Shown here: piece by piece, positions 1-11,132 of the stretch | Layout: each line of letters begins with the position of its first letter | How positions within the stretch are numbered: the stretch's first letter is position 1 | Source of the DNA: Rhipicephalus microplus | Lineage: Eukaryota; Arthropoda; Arachnida; Ixodida; Ixodidae | Reading direction: 5' to 3' | Assembly: GCF_043290135.1 (NCBI RefSeq) | Contig: NC_134705.1 | Coordinates: 95,435,239 to 95,499,238, forward strand | Length of the DNA stretch: 64,000 nucleotides | Program-made: the position numbers and the translations under genes | The notes under the pieces: generated by a model | Databases searched by the model: none | Seen by the model: only the letters and a program-made list of their open reading frames with translations | What the model was told of the DNA's origin: nothing

Positions 1-870
1 AATCTGGAAGAGACAGGTCAACTGAGTGGTTGTATGTACATATTCGCTACTAATAAATAAATTCTCCCTGAGGCATTATTGTTATGTTCATTAAGATGTG
101 TGTGGTGTATGCTCTATTATTTTGGTAAAGTTTGGTCAATCTCGGGCATAATTCAGCTAATAGCTCTTTTATAGCGAGTTTTGGAAACCTTCATGTTTTG
201 GCTTTCTGTTATTTTTTTTTATTCCAACTGGCTACAAAGGCTGTCAATCTTTTTTTTTTTTGTTCCAGGTTTTGAAGGCTGAAAGCAATATGCAGCAAAG
301 CTTTCCCGAAGCCTGCAGACAACATTGTTTCAATCGACTTAAAGTTCAAGCACAAGTGAATAAATTATATTTTATTTGTCTATTTCACTCATTCTTTGGT
401 TTCCAGTCACTAAGAGTACATATACATTTCAATGTGTCAATTCAGTGGAGGTATAACATATCACTGTCGTGTTGGCAGTAGCCATGTCTTTGTAACAGTT
501 CACAACTGCAAATGTTGCTGTTGGAACATTTTTACAATTGTTGGTAATGAGTACATTTAATTAACTGAGCTGTGCCCTTGAAGATGATGTATGTAAGCAA
601 AACAAAAAGGGAGTGCAACTCATATCAGCAGCCAACACAATAGTACTTCTATGGCAGCATGTCTAGAATCGGAGGTTGGCGTAGTCTACACTCCTTTGCA
701 AAAGTCGGGCTTTTTTATTTTTCTTATAAAACACCTAGATTACAGTACATCAAATGTTTGAATAGCTTGTGTGCTGCAGGGTTGCTCATTACAAACACCA
801 CCAAATAGCTCAAGCAAAAAAGTGCTATTTTTGGTTGGGTTAAGGTGATGAGATACTGTACCGGTGATGT
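1..870. other. AT-rich non-coding stretch
   Basis: Low-complexity, AT-rich sequence with T-runs (about 210-262) and no reading frame with protein-like composition. Short open frames contain no recognisable motif. I see nothing functional here. Confidence 0.5.
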
Positions 871-874
871 TTTC

Positions 875-1062
875 TGCCGAAGAATTGGTACCAAAGGTTG
901 GGAAATGCTGTCAGGGAAGGCAGAGAGTCAGATGGAGTGAGAAAATTAAGAATTTTGCAGGGATAAAATGGAATCGGCTTACACAGGATAGGGTAAACTG
1001 AAGATCCTTGAAAAATGCCTTTGTCTAAGCACTGGACAAGAACAGGCTCAGAATGATAACTG
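875..1062 (+). pseudogene. RTE-like LINE 3' tail fragment (C-terminal end of ORF2)
   Basis: Reading plus-strand through roughly 879-1060 gives a peptide with GRQRVRW, then KIKNFAGIKWNR and TQDRVN. This is the same C-terminal signature seen in the RTE LINE at 31995-33115 of this window (GRQKVRW, EIKKFAGINW, AQDRVNW). The family tail normally lies just before the 3' end of the element. In this copy a stop codon follows DRVN and another follows NAFV, so it is dead. No RT domain is present upstream, so the copy is strongly 5'-truncated. The match between two places in this window is direct; the RTE assignment is from family knowledge. Confidence 0.7.
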
Positions 1063-1227
1063 AAACAAACTAGAGAAATTGCAGCTAACATGTCAGTGGT
1101 AACACTTGGGTGGTGAAACACAACTGTTGCAAATATATCATATACAAACGAGATTATAAAAATGTGTATACTGTGTGCATATTTAGCCTTGCATCTAACA
1201 CAAATTGCCGCAAAAAAAAGCTTTTTG

Positions 1228-1262
1228 AATGCCTCGTTTTTTTTTGCCCCCCCCCCCCCCCT
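1228..1262. repeat. T-run followed by C-run homopolymer
   Basis: A run of about nine T followed by about fourteen C. Homopolymers of this kind are unstable and error-prone in sequencing, so frames crossing it should not be trusted. Confidence 0.85.
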
Positions 1263-4200
1263 AAAGGGTGCCATTCACCGAGCAGTCGAAGACAAACTAA
1301 TGACTGCCGCAAAGCAGTATTCAAGCTGTAAGATCAAAGGAGATGACTACTTCGGCACACTGTGCCCACCTACAACAACCACTTCGAGATACTTTTTTTG
1401 TTGTGGCTGGAGCCAACACTGCAAGAGGCGCTTACAAAGATTAGTGCTATCAGGAACACACAAACAGTACAAAAAATGGCATCAAAAAGAACAATTCAGC
1501 TTCAGCGAACATTCTTTAAAAAAAACACGAAGGCAAGCCAAGGATGGCAGAGCCTTCCTTAAGGGAGCAGATGGCAATGCACGATTTCCTCAAGGGTGAC
1601 AATGCATCAGAGGAGCCTGCCGGCATTGCTAAGGAAAAAGAGCACAACTACAATAAACCGAGCAGCGAAGTCATGCACACAATGCTAATTCTTCAAACAG
1701 ATGCCACACGCGACTTGATGCCCCAGCAATGTAGCACAAAAAAAGCACAATGTAATTCAGTGTAGTCACATTTCTACTTAACTGAAAGACTTCAAATGAC
1801 ACTCTATTACTATTTTGCACAAAACTATCGTAAACTGAGAAGGTGAAGGTGGTCAGACCGGAACACTGAAAAACGAAGATAACGTTTGTTGTGTCCCTAT
1901 GGCTCGATGGCTCATGTAATGAAACACAAAAGAGTGAAGCAAAGCTGGGGACTAAAATAAGATTAACTTATGTAATGACACCAAGAACAGGGAACGTCCG
2001 GGCAGCACAAAAGTTCGCTGGTGACTGATGTCCTCAAGATTCTGCTGGACTCTCCTTCTTGCAGCACACAGAAACCACTGACACTGATTGGTGTACGTGG
2101 GTCCTGTCTTATGGCTCACTTCGAAGGGGAAAACCGAAGCTGTTGAGACATGTGCGCTTTTAATGGCTCGAAATATCTCAAGAAGGTTGTTCGCGACAAC
2201 GTTCATGCACTACTACTTCGTGTCCTTCTAAACACCGTTATTTTTCACCTGCGAACTTGTGTCTATGTTTCAAAAAATTCGTAGCATATTAGGTCACTTA
2301 CAAATGAAAAAAAAACATTTTCAGAGCAAATGTTTGACCTGTGTCTTGTAATTCAACTCTTTCAAAGAAAAAAAGCTTTTAAAAATGCAGCTATACGACG
2401 GGCTCTGCTATCTCTAGCAAACGTTAAAAAAAGATGCCGGGGCACTTTGTTCCGACGCGAGCCAAAACATGATTCAATTTTGTGGATGCACGAGAACACA
2501 CACAGCAAGGTTGAACTTCATTCTGCCGCCCGATGTTTTCGGTGATATTGAATACTCGCCCTGACTCAAATATTCGAGTCTAAGCCATTAAATGATAGTA
2601 CGCGCATTATCCCTAACGTCTCATGTTTGAATCCGTGAGCACTGATCACACATGTCTAAAGCAGCCGAGCGCGTGGCTGTGGACGCAGTCGGTGTTCGGA
2701 GCTGCTACTTCACGCTAGCTACAAGCTTTCACTCACGCTAGAATTACACCTGCCTGTTTGGCTGCACGCATGTGATCTTATGAGCTCGCAACTGGGCAGT
2801 AATCGCTTATATACTATCTGAAGGCACAAAGTCTCTCAGAAGGAGCCTTTCGCTATGAATGAAGGAAATAAGCGTACATTTAAGGGCTCATTTTCTTTGT
2901 CAGACATAATATTATATGAAGCAATCATGCCAAGAAAAGTATCAGGGATGTTATTAACAGTAATTATATGCTTGTGTGAAGAGTCCAACAAATCTATATA
3001 GTTTTCTTTCGGCTGATCATGTTAAGGCATTTATAAAGTGTAATAAATAATTCACAGAATCGCTGTGATTTATTGCTCCCGTCATGAAAATGTGCAAATG
3101 GTGCATACAGCATACAAACACGCACACACGAAAATGTTCACATAGCACCAAGGTTTGTTTAACATTTGTAGCGTATGCCTAAAAGCTTATTATATACGGT
3201 GAACTGTTATGGCTAGAAAATGTCATCGGAGGGCATGCTACGGGCAGTTTTTCGAGTGAAGTCTCTATAAGGGTGAAGAAGCACAATACACGCAAGATTC
3301 ATTTATTCCTGCTAAACATTTTCACAACGCCTCATTTATGAGGAGAATTTTCGACTTCGGGGCACTGAGTTGAGCACGTAGCAGTGTAGGTGGCTTGGTC
3401 ACGTGATCACACAAAGCTTTGAAGCTGGGAGATGATCAACTAAGTTGAGAGTATTTCTTGAAGAATAGTAACTAGTAACAGCAACATAAAATTATATCTT
3501 AGCAAAAATGACAAAACTAAAGACCATGAACTATAATGACAAAATTTACCATTGTTTTCGTAATTTCAGTAGGATCTTCATATTTAAATTGTGTTTGGAG
3601 GCCGCAAAATCAGTAAATTCCACTGCCTGGAGGACAAGCCTCTGCATTGTGCAAAGGGGTTGTCAGGATTGCTGTACATAAGCTGTTTCAGTCTGTCCGC
3701 AAACTTCTTTGCGTTAGCGTTATACGAGATGTCGTAGTCTTAAATGTGAGAAGCCTAGATACCGGCAAGATCTGTCGGGGCAAGATAAATCGGGTACCCA
3801 GTATTCTGTTCAATCCTTTGCAGTTTGCATATACCAAAATAGTGGACAAGCTAAAACCCTCTCTAGTCTAAAACACTTGTGTAGGTGCGCCATAATCTGT
3901 GCATAAAATTACAGCACGTATAGTATTACTTCACGCCCTTACTTTATTCTGTGCTTCAAACGTTGTAAATGGACTTAAATATAAGCACTAGTGCTCTCTT
4001 CGCAGCAATTACTGGAATTGAAAAGCTTTCGAGCCACTGTTCCCACCTATGCAGCATATCTCAGCACACAAAGATAGGCTGTTACAATACAGGCTTAATA
4101 AGCAAATTAACTTCATATTGACAAGGCCTCCCTTGTTTGCTGGAGTAGAATTATCTGTTATGCTCGCCTAGCACCGTCAGCAGTATGTGACGTATGAAAG

Positions 4201-6002
4201 GCTTCATCGGCTCTGCACAGACAAAATTTTGATAAACGTGCTACCATACCATATAAAAAATAATGAATGAAAGGCTTTTCATTGCATTGAAAAAAAAACA
4301 TTAACAGGTACCACAAATATTGGTGCTTGTTACTGGAATCAATACATAAAAAAAGTAGAGATATGTTCATGGCACACAAGAACAATCATTGTTGCACACG
4401 CACCCACACTCTGATCAATGTGAAATGAAGGCAGTAGTTTAATTAGCTAGAACACTAACATAAAGAAAATAGTATAGCTAGAGCTAAAATATGGCCACAA
4501 GTACTTCATTTTAAATTTTTATGTAACAAACCCGTTACTCCCTAGCACTAACTGTGCCCGAATGTTGGGGAACCTTCCCATTTGTGTAGAACCTTTTGAT
4601 GAGTTTAGGCACACAATATAAACAGCTAGAGTTCACTCTCGAACTAACACATAGTCACGTGTGCATGTGTTTTGTGCATGCACGTGTATCTATCTATTGG
4701 GCATTTAGAGCGCAAAAAAAAACAAAATATTCACAACAACAACAGACAAGGCAGGAGCTACTTTCATTTAAATTTATTAAATGTATTGCCCACAAATATA
4801 TACAAAACTGTTTGACAATGCATTTGAGTGTGTGTGCATGCGTTTTCCTGAAGATGTTCATGGGCGAAGCCTCAAATAATGTTAAATGATAGTTGCGCCC
4901 GTCCTGTATCCTGTTGTGAATGTTTTGTGCGAGTGCACTTCTGTGTACATGTTTGTGCGTGCATTCACTTGTGTTTTTGGGTTTGGCTGCATTTGTATAT
5001 GTGCGAGTCAGGAAGCTGCGAGGCATAAAACAGATTTTTCCCCCCCAAAAAATATGTGTTTTTCAATTTTACTTCCTTTCACAAGTTTGGGTTCTCCATA
5101 CTTTGCAACAAAAACTGAATATTGCCGATAAGGTAGGTTAAGACCACTTTTAAAGAGCACGAGATGGCTACTAAAGAATTGGCCTCGCACCTGCATGTTC
5201 GACTGCAAATGTCATTGAAAGACGACAGTATTCTGTCTGGAGAAAGTGAATAGAATAAAATATTGTGAGCGCTGACTATGATGTTTTGCGTGAGAGCATC
5301 GGTTAATGGGATTCTGAAGGCGCCGTGTGAGACTTGATTGCCATCTGGCGGTAATCGCAGAAAACGAAGGGATGGCCTTCGTTATAGTAGGCACGCACAA
5401 TCTTGGAGGCCATATTTTGTAGATTTTAAGGTAGGTGGCAGCACTGTATCGTCTTAACAAAGAGTAGGAAACTCACCTTTTTGTGCATAGCGTCCCATTG
5501 TCAGTGCAGCATAATCAACGCTAAAGTTCTTAGAATTACTTGTGTATACATTTTCTAGTATAAAGAAACACACCGCAGAATATTGATGTGTTGATATTCT
5601 GCCGCAGTTATGCACAATATTTGCTTTTCAATCGACAATCGCACTAGTATGAATGCCGAAACCTGAGCAATATTGGTGGGCGCTGTAGATGTGGTTGTAC
5701 TCGAGCATCAGGCTGAGCAAAGTTTTTGCGTTGAAGTATCTCAAGTAAGACTATCGCCTTTAAATAAACAAAAAGTGCTCAATGTCTAGAGCCTTCTGGA
5801 AATGGTCACCTGGCTGCTAGCCATTGCATTTTGCGCAAGGGCGTCACTAAAGCTGTCATGATGAAAGAAGTCATCTAAGAAAAACATCTTTTTTTGCATA
5901 GATGAGCTTTCACTTATAGTTGTGGAAGCAGTGGCTTGGGAGCGAAAGTGGCTTGACGGGTGACAGTTACGACAGTCAGTGACATAAGTCTTACATGACT
6001 TG
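1263..6002. other. long non-coding stretch
   Basis: AT-rich DNA with short chance frames only. I found no domain, no tRNA and no recognisable transposon motif. The segment 4590-5030 contains T/G-rich and C/A-rich simple sequence that opens frames on both strands, which is a composition effect. This could be intronic or intergenic. Confidence 0.4.
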
Positions 6003-6226
6003 ACAATGTACTATCAGCGTCAAATGAAACCCGAACAGCGGCAAGCCTTCGCAATGGTATAGTGCACGCCGTCCACTTATCACAACGAACAGTCTCGCAT
6101 ATATGCGCTAAGCTGCTGAACAGGATGTGCGCGCCTGTCAATGGTGAGTAACTGGACGGCACGCACTACACCATCGCAAAGGCTTGCCGCTGTTCCGTTT
6201 TCATTTGACTGTGATTGTACGTTGGC
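6003..6226. repeat. palindromic MITE-like inverted repeat
   Basis: Left arm about 6003-6100 and right arm about 6128-6226 are reverse complements of each other at roughly 85 percent by eye. Examples are agcggcaagcctt (left) against the complement of aaggcttgccgct (right), and gccgtccacttatcac against the complement of gtgagtaactggacggc. The loop is only about 25-30 bases. Such near-complete palindromes are typical of foldback MITEs or of a head-to-head duplication. No ORF and no clear target-site duplication were found, so the transposon assignment is inference. Confidence 0.65.
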
Positions 6227-7079
6227 GTCAGTGGTAGGTGTTTTGGAATGTTGGAACGGCATAAGCTATGAGGGCTAGAAAGTTGCGATTCTAGCTTCAT
6301 GTGACGCTAACGTGAAAAAAAGTTATCGAGACAACTAGACTGGATATTATCGATTCTGTTTCTGTGAAGACAGCCTAGGAGACTGAATGAGTTGCTGCTG
6401 TCTATGAAATAGAATATGAAGGAATCTAATAAATATCCGGGCATACCAGATACTCTGCAGATGGCATTTTCTGCAATTGTTCTAGATTTATCAGGACGAC
6501 AGCTAGAGCGAATTGTTGGTGTTGAAAGTAACTTGCACGAGGGAACTATTTCGGGAAGGTGACCCTTGTTTAGTTCTTTGTAATGTGGTGTATCCTGGAA
6601 CATATGACAGTATGTTTGCTCGTTCACTGTTTCTTTTTCTACCGATAAAGTATTAAAGTATTTTGACATGTTCAACGGGCAGTTGACAGTAGCTAATTTC
6701 TTATGTATAGTGTAATTGCAACATCCCTGTGTCCAGTTGATATTAAAAGAAATGAGTTTGAATATACCTATGGATTATTTAGAAAACAGGGTCGATTTCA
6801 AGTGTTGCTTCAGAATTGTTACTACATATTGTAAATGAGCCAATCATACAGCTAGACGGAAAATGAATAACCTCTAGTGGCTTTGTTCTTGGGTTTTTTG
6901 CGAGTACACATGTACGATTACGAGTATTGGTTGGTCTGAAATGTCATCTTAACAAAAAATCAGGTTGTGAATTAGTAGTTCTATGTGTTGTTCCTCATCA
7001 CTGTGCTGGTGTGAGAAAAGTTGTTTTAAGGGAAGCAACTTTCTTGTGTGGTGGGTTATTGTGATGAGTGAGGAAGAAC

Positions 7080-7720
7080 GACGACGACTAGGAAATTGTG
7101 AGGCAAGGCATGCATGGGATTGCAAGCCAACTGTGCGCCAATCGGCTGATGACTTGCGGTGGTCCATAGAGGCGGCGTACCACGATTGGGCTACCTGTTA
7201 GGATTATGCGGCGAGAAGCTTTGTGGCTGGGGACTAGCTGAAGCAGCTGCAGACTGAAGACAGCAGGCCAATCCGTCAGACGCTGGCGATCCAGGTTCTA
7301 GCCAGGGAAATTGGCTGTCTGCGCTACTGCTGTCCGACCACCAAGCTGGGGCGGCGTTGCCAGGACGAGTACTGCATCTAGGCGCGCGGCCTGGCCTGCT
7401 GCTATGTTCCTTGCCGAGAGCAGCGCGGATCTCGGCAAGGCGTTTCCATGGTCAGTCGTCCCACACAGCGACGGACGTGGCCTGAACAATGGTCACTGTT
7501 GCGCCAAGCATCGCGTCTCGACGCAGGCTGTTCTCTGGACGGGCTAGCCATTCTCTGTGTGGAGCATTGCATATCCGATGCAGGCTGACTGCTCTGTAGT
7601 GGGACCCAAGCCGTCAAGCGTCATCGTCGCCACAGCGTCGCGCATCGAGACACACCCGCTTCACATCGCCCGCCACCGCCTTCTGCCCAGCACCTCAGCG
7701 TTTGTCTGGCCTTTTATGTC
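7080..7720. other. GC-rich patch, unassigned
   Basis: Composition shifts clearly to GC-rich with many CpGs between about 7080 and 7720, and an ATTAAA-like signal follows near 7746 in a T-rich context. Frames on both strands are open for 60-78 codons but show no motif. It could be a solo LTR or other repeat, a CpG-rich regulatory region, or an untranslated exon. I cannot distinguish these from the sequence alone. Confidence 0.35.
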
Positions 7721-9972
7721 ATCGTGAGGTTCTGAAAATTTCTGCATTAAACTTGCATTTGTTGTTTTCCTCATTCAGTCAGACAGTCTTGTTACTCAAT
7801 TGGTTTAACGCTTTTGCTGGTTCTGTGTTGTAAGCTTCTATTATATGCTTATCATAAATGTCGGTGTGTTTTTAACGCATTCTCTCAGAGCCCATTTCTT
7901 TTCAGACAGCACAGAAAATGAGCGTTTGTGAACGTAGTCAGAGGCCTCAAGAATTCTGCATATACCGAAACACAGCTACCTCAGCTGAGACTCTTTCCCG
8001 CAACCAGACAAACTTAAGGAAAAAGTATGACACTAGGGGCACAAAAAAAATTGACAGGTTTCTTAGGCTAGGTTGATATGATATTGCCTCATCAAGAATG
8101 AAGCAAAACAGAAGCCGAGTTGTATTTATGTACAAGATTTGGTGCTATATACGTGTTGTCTACAGCACTTTACACCTGAAAGGCCAAGATGTCGTTTCCT
8201 TAGCCTCTCCTTCTGTTAAAACTTCTGTGGAAGCCCAACTGCGGCAGAAAAGGATTAGCTCCCTCCGATTCCTTCATTCTTAATATGCCCCGTAGGCGTC
8301 AATATATAAGGACATCTGAAATTCTGGATGCAAAAGTCTTTAGCATCTGATTTTTTGTTACTTTCCGGCCAAATTTTACGTCAAAAACAGCAATATTTGA
8401 GCTCCCAATTTTGCCACACCAATCATTTCAATGTTGGAACCAGCAGTTTTTATGCAATTATTCAATATATTTGTGATTGTAGCAGAGCCTGAAAGGGAGC
8501 TGTGCCGCAATACGAGATTATCCAGGGCGAAGCATATTAAAAATAGTGCCACTGCAAATCGGTCGTTGACTTTGTCTTTGCGATGTCTGAATAGTTTCCA
8601 ATAGAAAAATTCCAGTGCAAATTTAATTAAATTGCCAGCACATTAGAACCACATTCGAAATTTCAAATATTCACACACCCCTACTCGAAACCTTTTTTGA
8701 GGGACGGGTTTCAACCAAAGCGTACGTATGGTTGTGGGTGTGTTTGTATGTGTATGCATTTGCACATTAAAAACTGAATATGGGAGAAAGGAGCCTGCTG
8801 GCTCCAGCGCAGCAAAATCACAATGCTGACTATGATATCACGATTTAGCCGAGCATCTCGGAGCTCGGTTGCAATGGTATCTATCACAGGACTTGGCAGT
8901 CAGTCGCCTTCAGCTCACTTCGTATGGTGTCAGTGTAGTCATGTGCAGTGTATAGCACAAGATAGGGCACACAATCTTCAAATTTTATGTAAATTACCTT
9001 CCAAGCAGTATTTGCGGTTCTGATTTCGTAAATTATATGCACGTGTGATATACGCAATTAGACATTCCACAGGCTAGCTATGAAAGTTTGTGTCAGTGCC
9101 CTTCAACACTGTGCACGGGCACTTCCCTCAGAAAGTAGAGTACAGAGCTTTCAACAATATGGTGTGCACAAGTATGTACAATCAAATGCACAAGTAGCTT
9201 GGTTTTTTCTCTGTGCAACTGCCCAGCAGAACAACGAAAGACACCTGAATAAATTGAATGCAGGAAAATCTGCATCATCAAACCCACAATGTTTTAAACA
9301 AAATAAACTTCTCTGAATACCTCCTTTTTTAGGGGGTTTCGAATTGCAGTACGAGCATAGAGTGCTCAAATGCTGTGCACAGTCATGAAGTCATATAGGC
9401 TTTTTGCAAACGGTGATGTACAATGCCAAGGTAGCCGAGATCAGACTCGTCTACAAAAATAGCAAAAGAGGGACAGTCACACAGTTTTAGAAGTATGAAC
9501 GACACAGTTCATAACTGTACAATATGGTATTGTGCGGCTTTGCTAAGAAGTTCATGTGCTTGTTTTAGAAAAAAATCCTCCCCGAATTCAGTTCTTCCTA
9601 GAGTCCTTGGTTGGTGATTCTTCCATGGCCCATTCGCACATGAATGTAGTCTGTATAGGTCGGCAAGGCAACATAGTTTGTCTAAGTAGTGGTAACTTGC
9701 CGCATGGCCAACAAAGAAATAATTTTTCACACCAGTCCTCCCCCACATTCTCAAGTCAAAGGCTTACTTCACTGTAACACAAGTACTAAAATTTTACAAT
9801 CATAATTACATTGTTACTAGTGCAATGTTTTTCATGAGAACTACCGTACATACTCACATAATTTGCGCACTTGTTTTTCCAATTTTGAAACTCCGCGGAG
9901 GGGGGGGGGGGGCACAAACCACTCAGAGACTTTACGGAGCACATCAGAAATAACATGCATAACGAAATAATG
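7721..9972. other. non-coding stretch
   Basis: AT-rich sequence with no protein-like frame. A run of thirteen or so G at about 9899-9912 is a homopolymer. Nothing else recognised. Confidence 0.4.
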
Positions 9973-10993
9973 CAGTAAAACCTCGTTAACTTGAAGTACC
10001 ACTTAATCCGAACTTATCCCACGGTCCCGTATTTTGCAATGCAAGTTTGAGTGGGTAATTTGAAGTGGTAGTCAGCAAAAGTCTGGTTAATTTGAAAACT
10101 TTGGGTGCAGTGGGCAAATTCTTGATTCCGATTTCGCCCCAAATCCGCAGAAATGAACGCCCTTAAGAATCACTTGGCAATGTACTTTAGCGATACTAAT
10201 TAGTGGTGGCTGAAGCACCATTGCCTTGCTACTGCGAGCCCGAAAAAAATTTGAAAAGTTCTTGTGAAAACAAAACACACTTGGGAAAAACAAAACGTGC
10301 TTCACTACAATACACCAATGACATGCGCGCAGCGTGTTGCATGCTTCTCGCAACGTCAGTGCATCACAATTTATTCTTTCTTTCTGGAATTTTAAGAAAT
10401 TAATAAAGAACAGTCTGCAGAAATACGCGATGTATCCGAACCTCCGAATGCCGGTTGCTCCAGCAGCTTGCACACTTGCACTGCAGGAAGAGTACTTGCA
10501 TGCACCGCCTACTTCGAAAACTTGGGCCGAAAGCTTCAATAATGATGTTTTCCAGCCAAAACACATCGCGAATTCCGACACACCGTCCGTTAATAAATTC
10601 TTTATTTTACCAAAAAGAATGGGCGAATGGTTCCATCATTATGTGCTGACGCAGCGAGGAACAGGCGACATGCTTCCAGCCAGTCACTACTCTGCTGCAG
10701 TGAAGAAGTCTTGTTTTTCGCAATCACGCAATTTAGTTCACTTTTTTTTTTCGGTGACAGCAGTGAGCCCTGAATACCCCCTTTTATGCGGCAAAATTGT
10801 GACCAGGTATTGCTGAAAAACATAACCCTTGGAGCCACAATCTAGCCGGCACAGCGAATGACCAGCCCTTATTAATTTGAATAATTTCAAGTTCCTTGCA
10901 TGCCACTTTTTGTATATTCTGTTAGTTCGAAAACCTGCCTAATTCGATGATTTGCCACCATCCCAGTGACTTCGAATCACCGAGGTTTTACTG
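9973..10993. mobile_element. non-autonomous pogo/Tigger-like DNA transposon
   Basis: The element begins cagtaaaacctcg and ends cgaggttttactg, a 13-bp perfect terminal inverted repeat of the type that starts many pogo/Tigger (Tc1-mariner superfamily) elements. The right end is followed by TA; the left is preceded by TG, probably a mutated TA target duplication. Subterminal sequence is rich in TTTGAA/TTCGAA motifs on both sides. The length is about 1.02 kb. The interior has frames of 160-164 codons on both strands, but neither shows a DDE/DDD transposase or a helix-turn-helix domain, so it is a deletion derivative or MITE. Superfamily assignment is from the ends only. Confidence 0.7.
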
Positions 10994-11040
10994 TACATAA
11001 AAGCAAAATACAATCTATAGCACAGATGAAGGAACTCTTC

Positions 11041-11132
11041 GAATACACGGCTGCGGCAGCCGGGATTCGATCCCGCGACCTGCGGGTCAGCAGCCAAGTG
11101 CCTGCCACTAGACCACCATGACGGGCAGAGGA
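11041..11132 (-). repeat. tRNA-like SINE head fragment (Ruka-related)
   Basis: On the minus strand this has an A-box region (tggtggtctagtgg), the sequence ggctgctgacccgcagg shared exactly with the full SINE at 34604-34849, and a B-box region (gggatcgaatcccggct). The SINE body after the head is missing. It sits about 47 bases beyond the end of the pogo-like element. A true tRNA gene is an alternative, but the near identity to the SINE head and a poor acceptor stem argue for a SINE fragment. Confidence 0.6.

Noticed and set aside
840..1274. 144-codon minus-strand frame
   Set aside because: It crosses the homopolymer at 1228-1262 and is antisense to the RTE tail; no protein motif.
10087..10816. 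160-164 codon frames on both strands
   Set aside because: They lie inside the pogo-like element, overlap each other, and show no transposase or other motif.
11041..11132. Functional tRNA gene
   Set aside because: The sequence nearly matches the head of the SINE at 34604 and I could not form a convincing acceptor stem.
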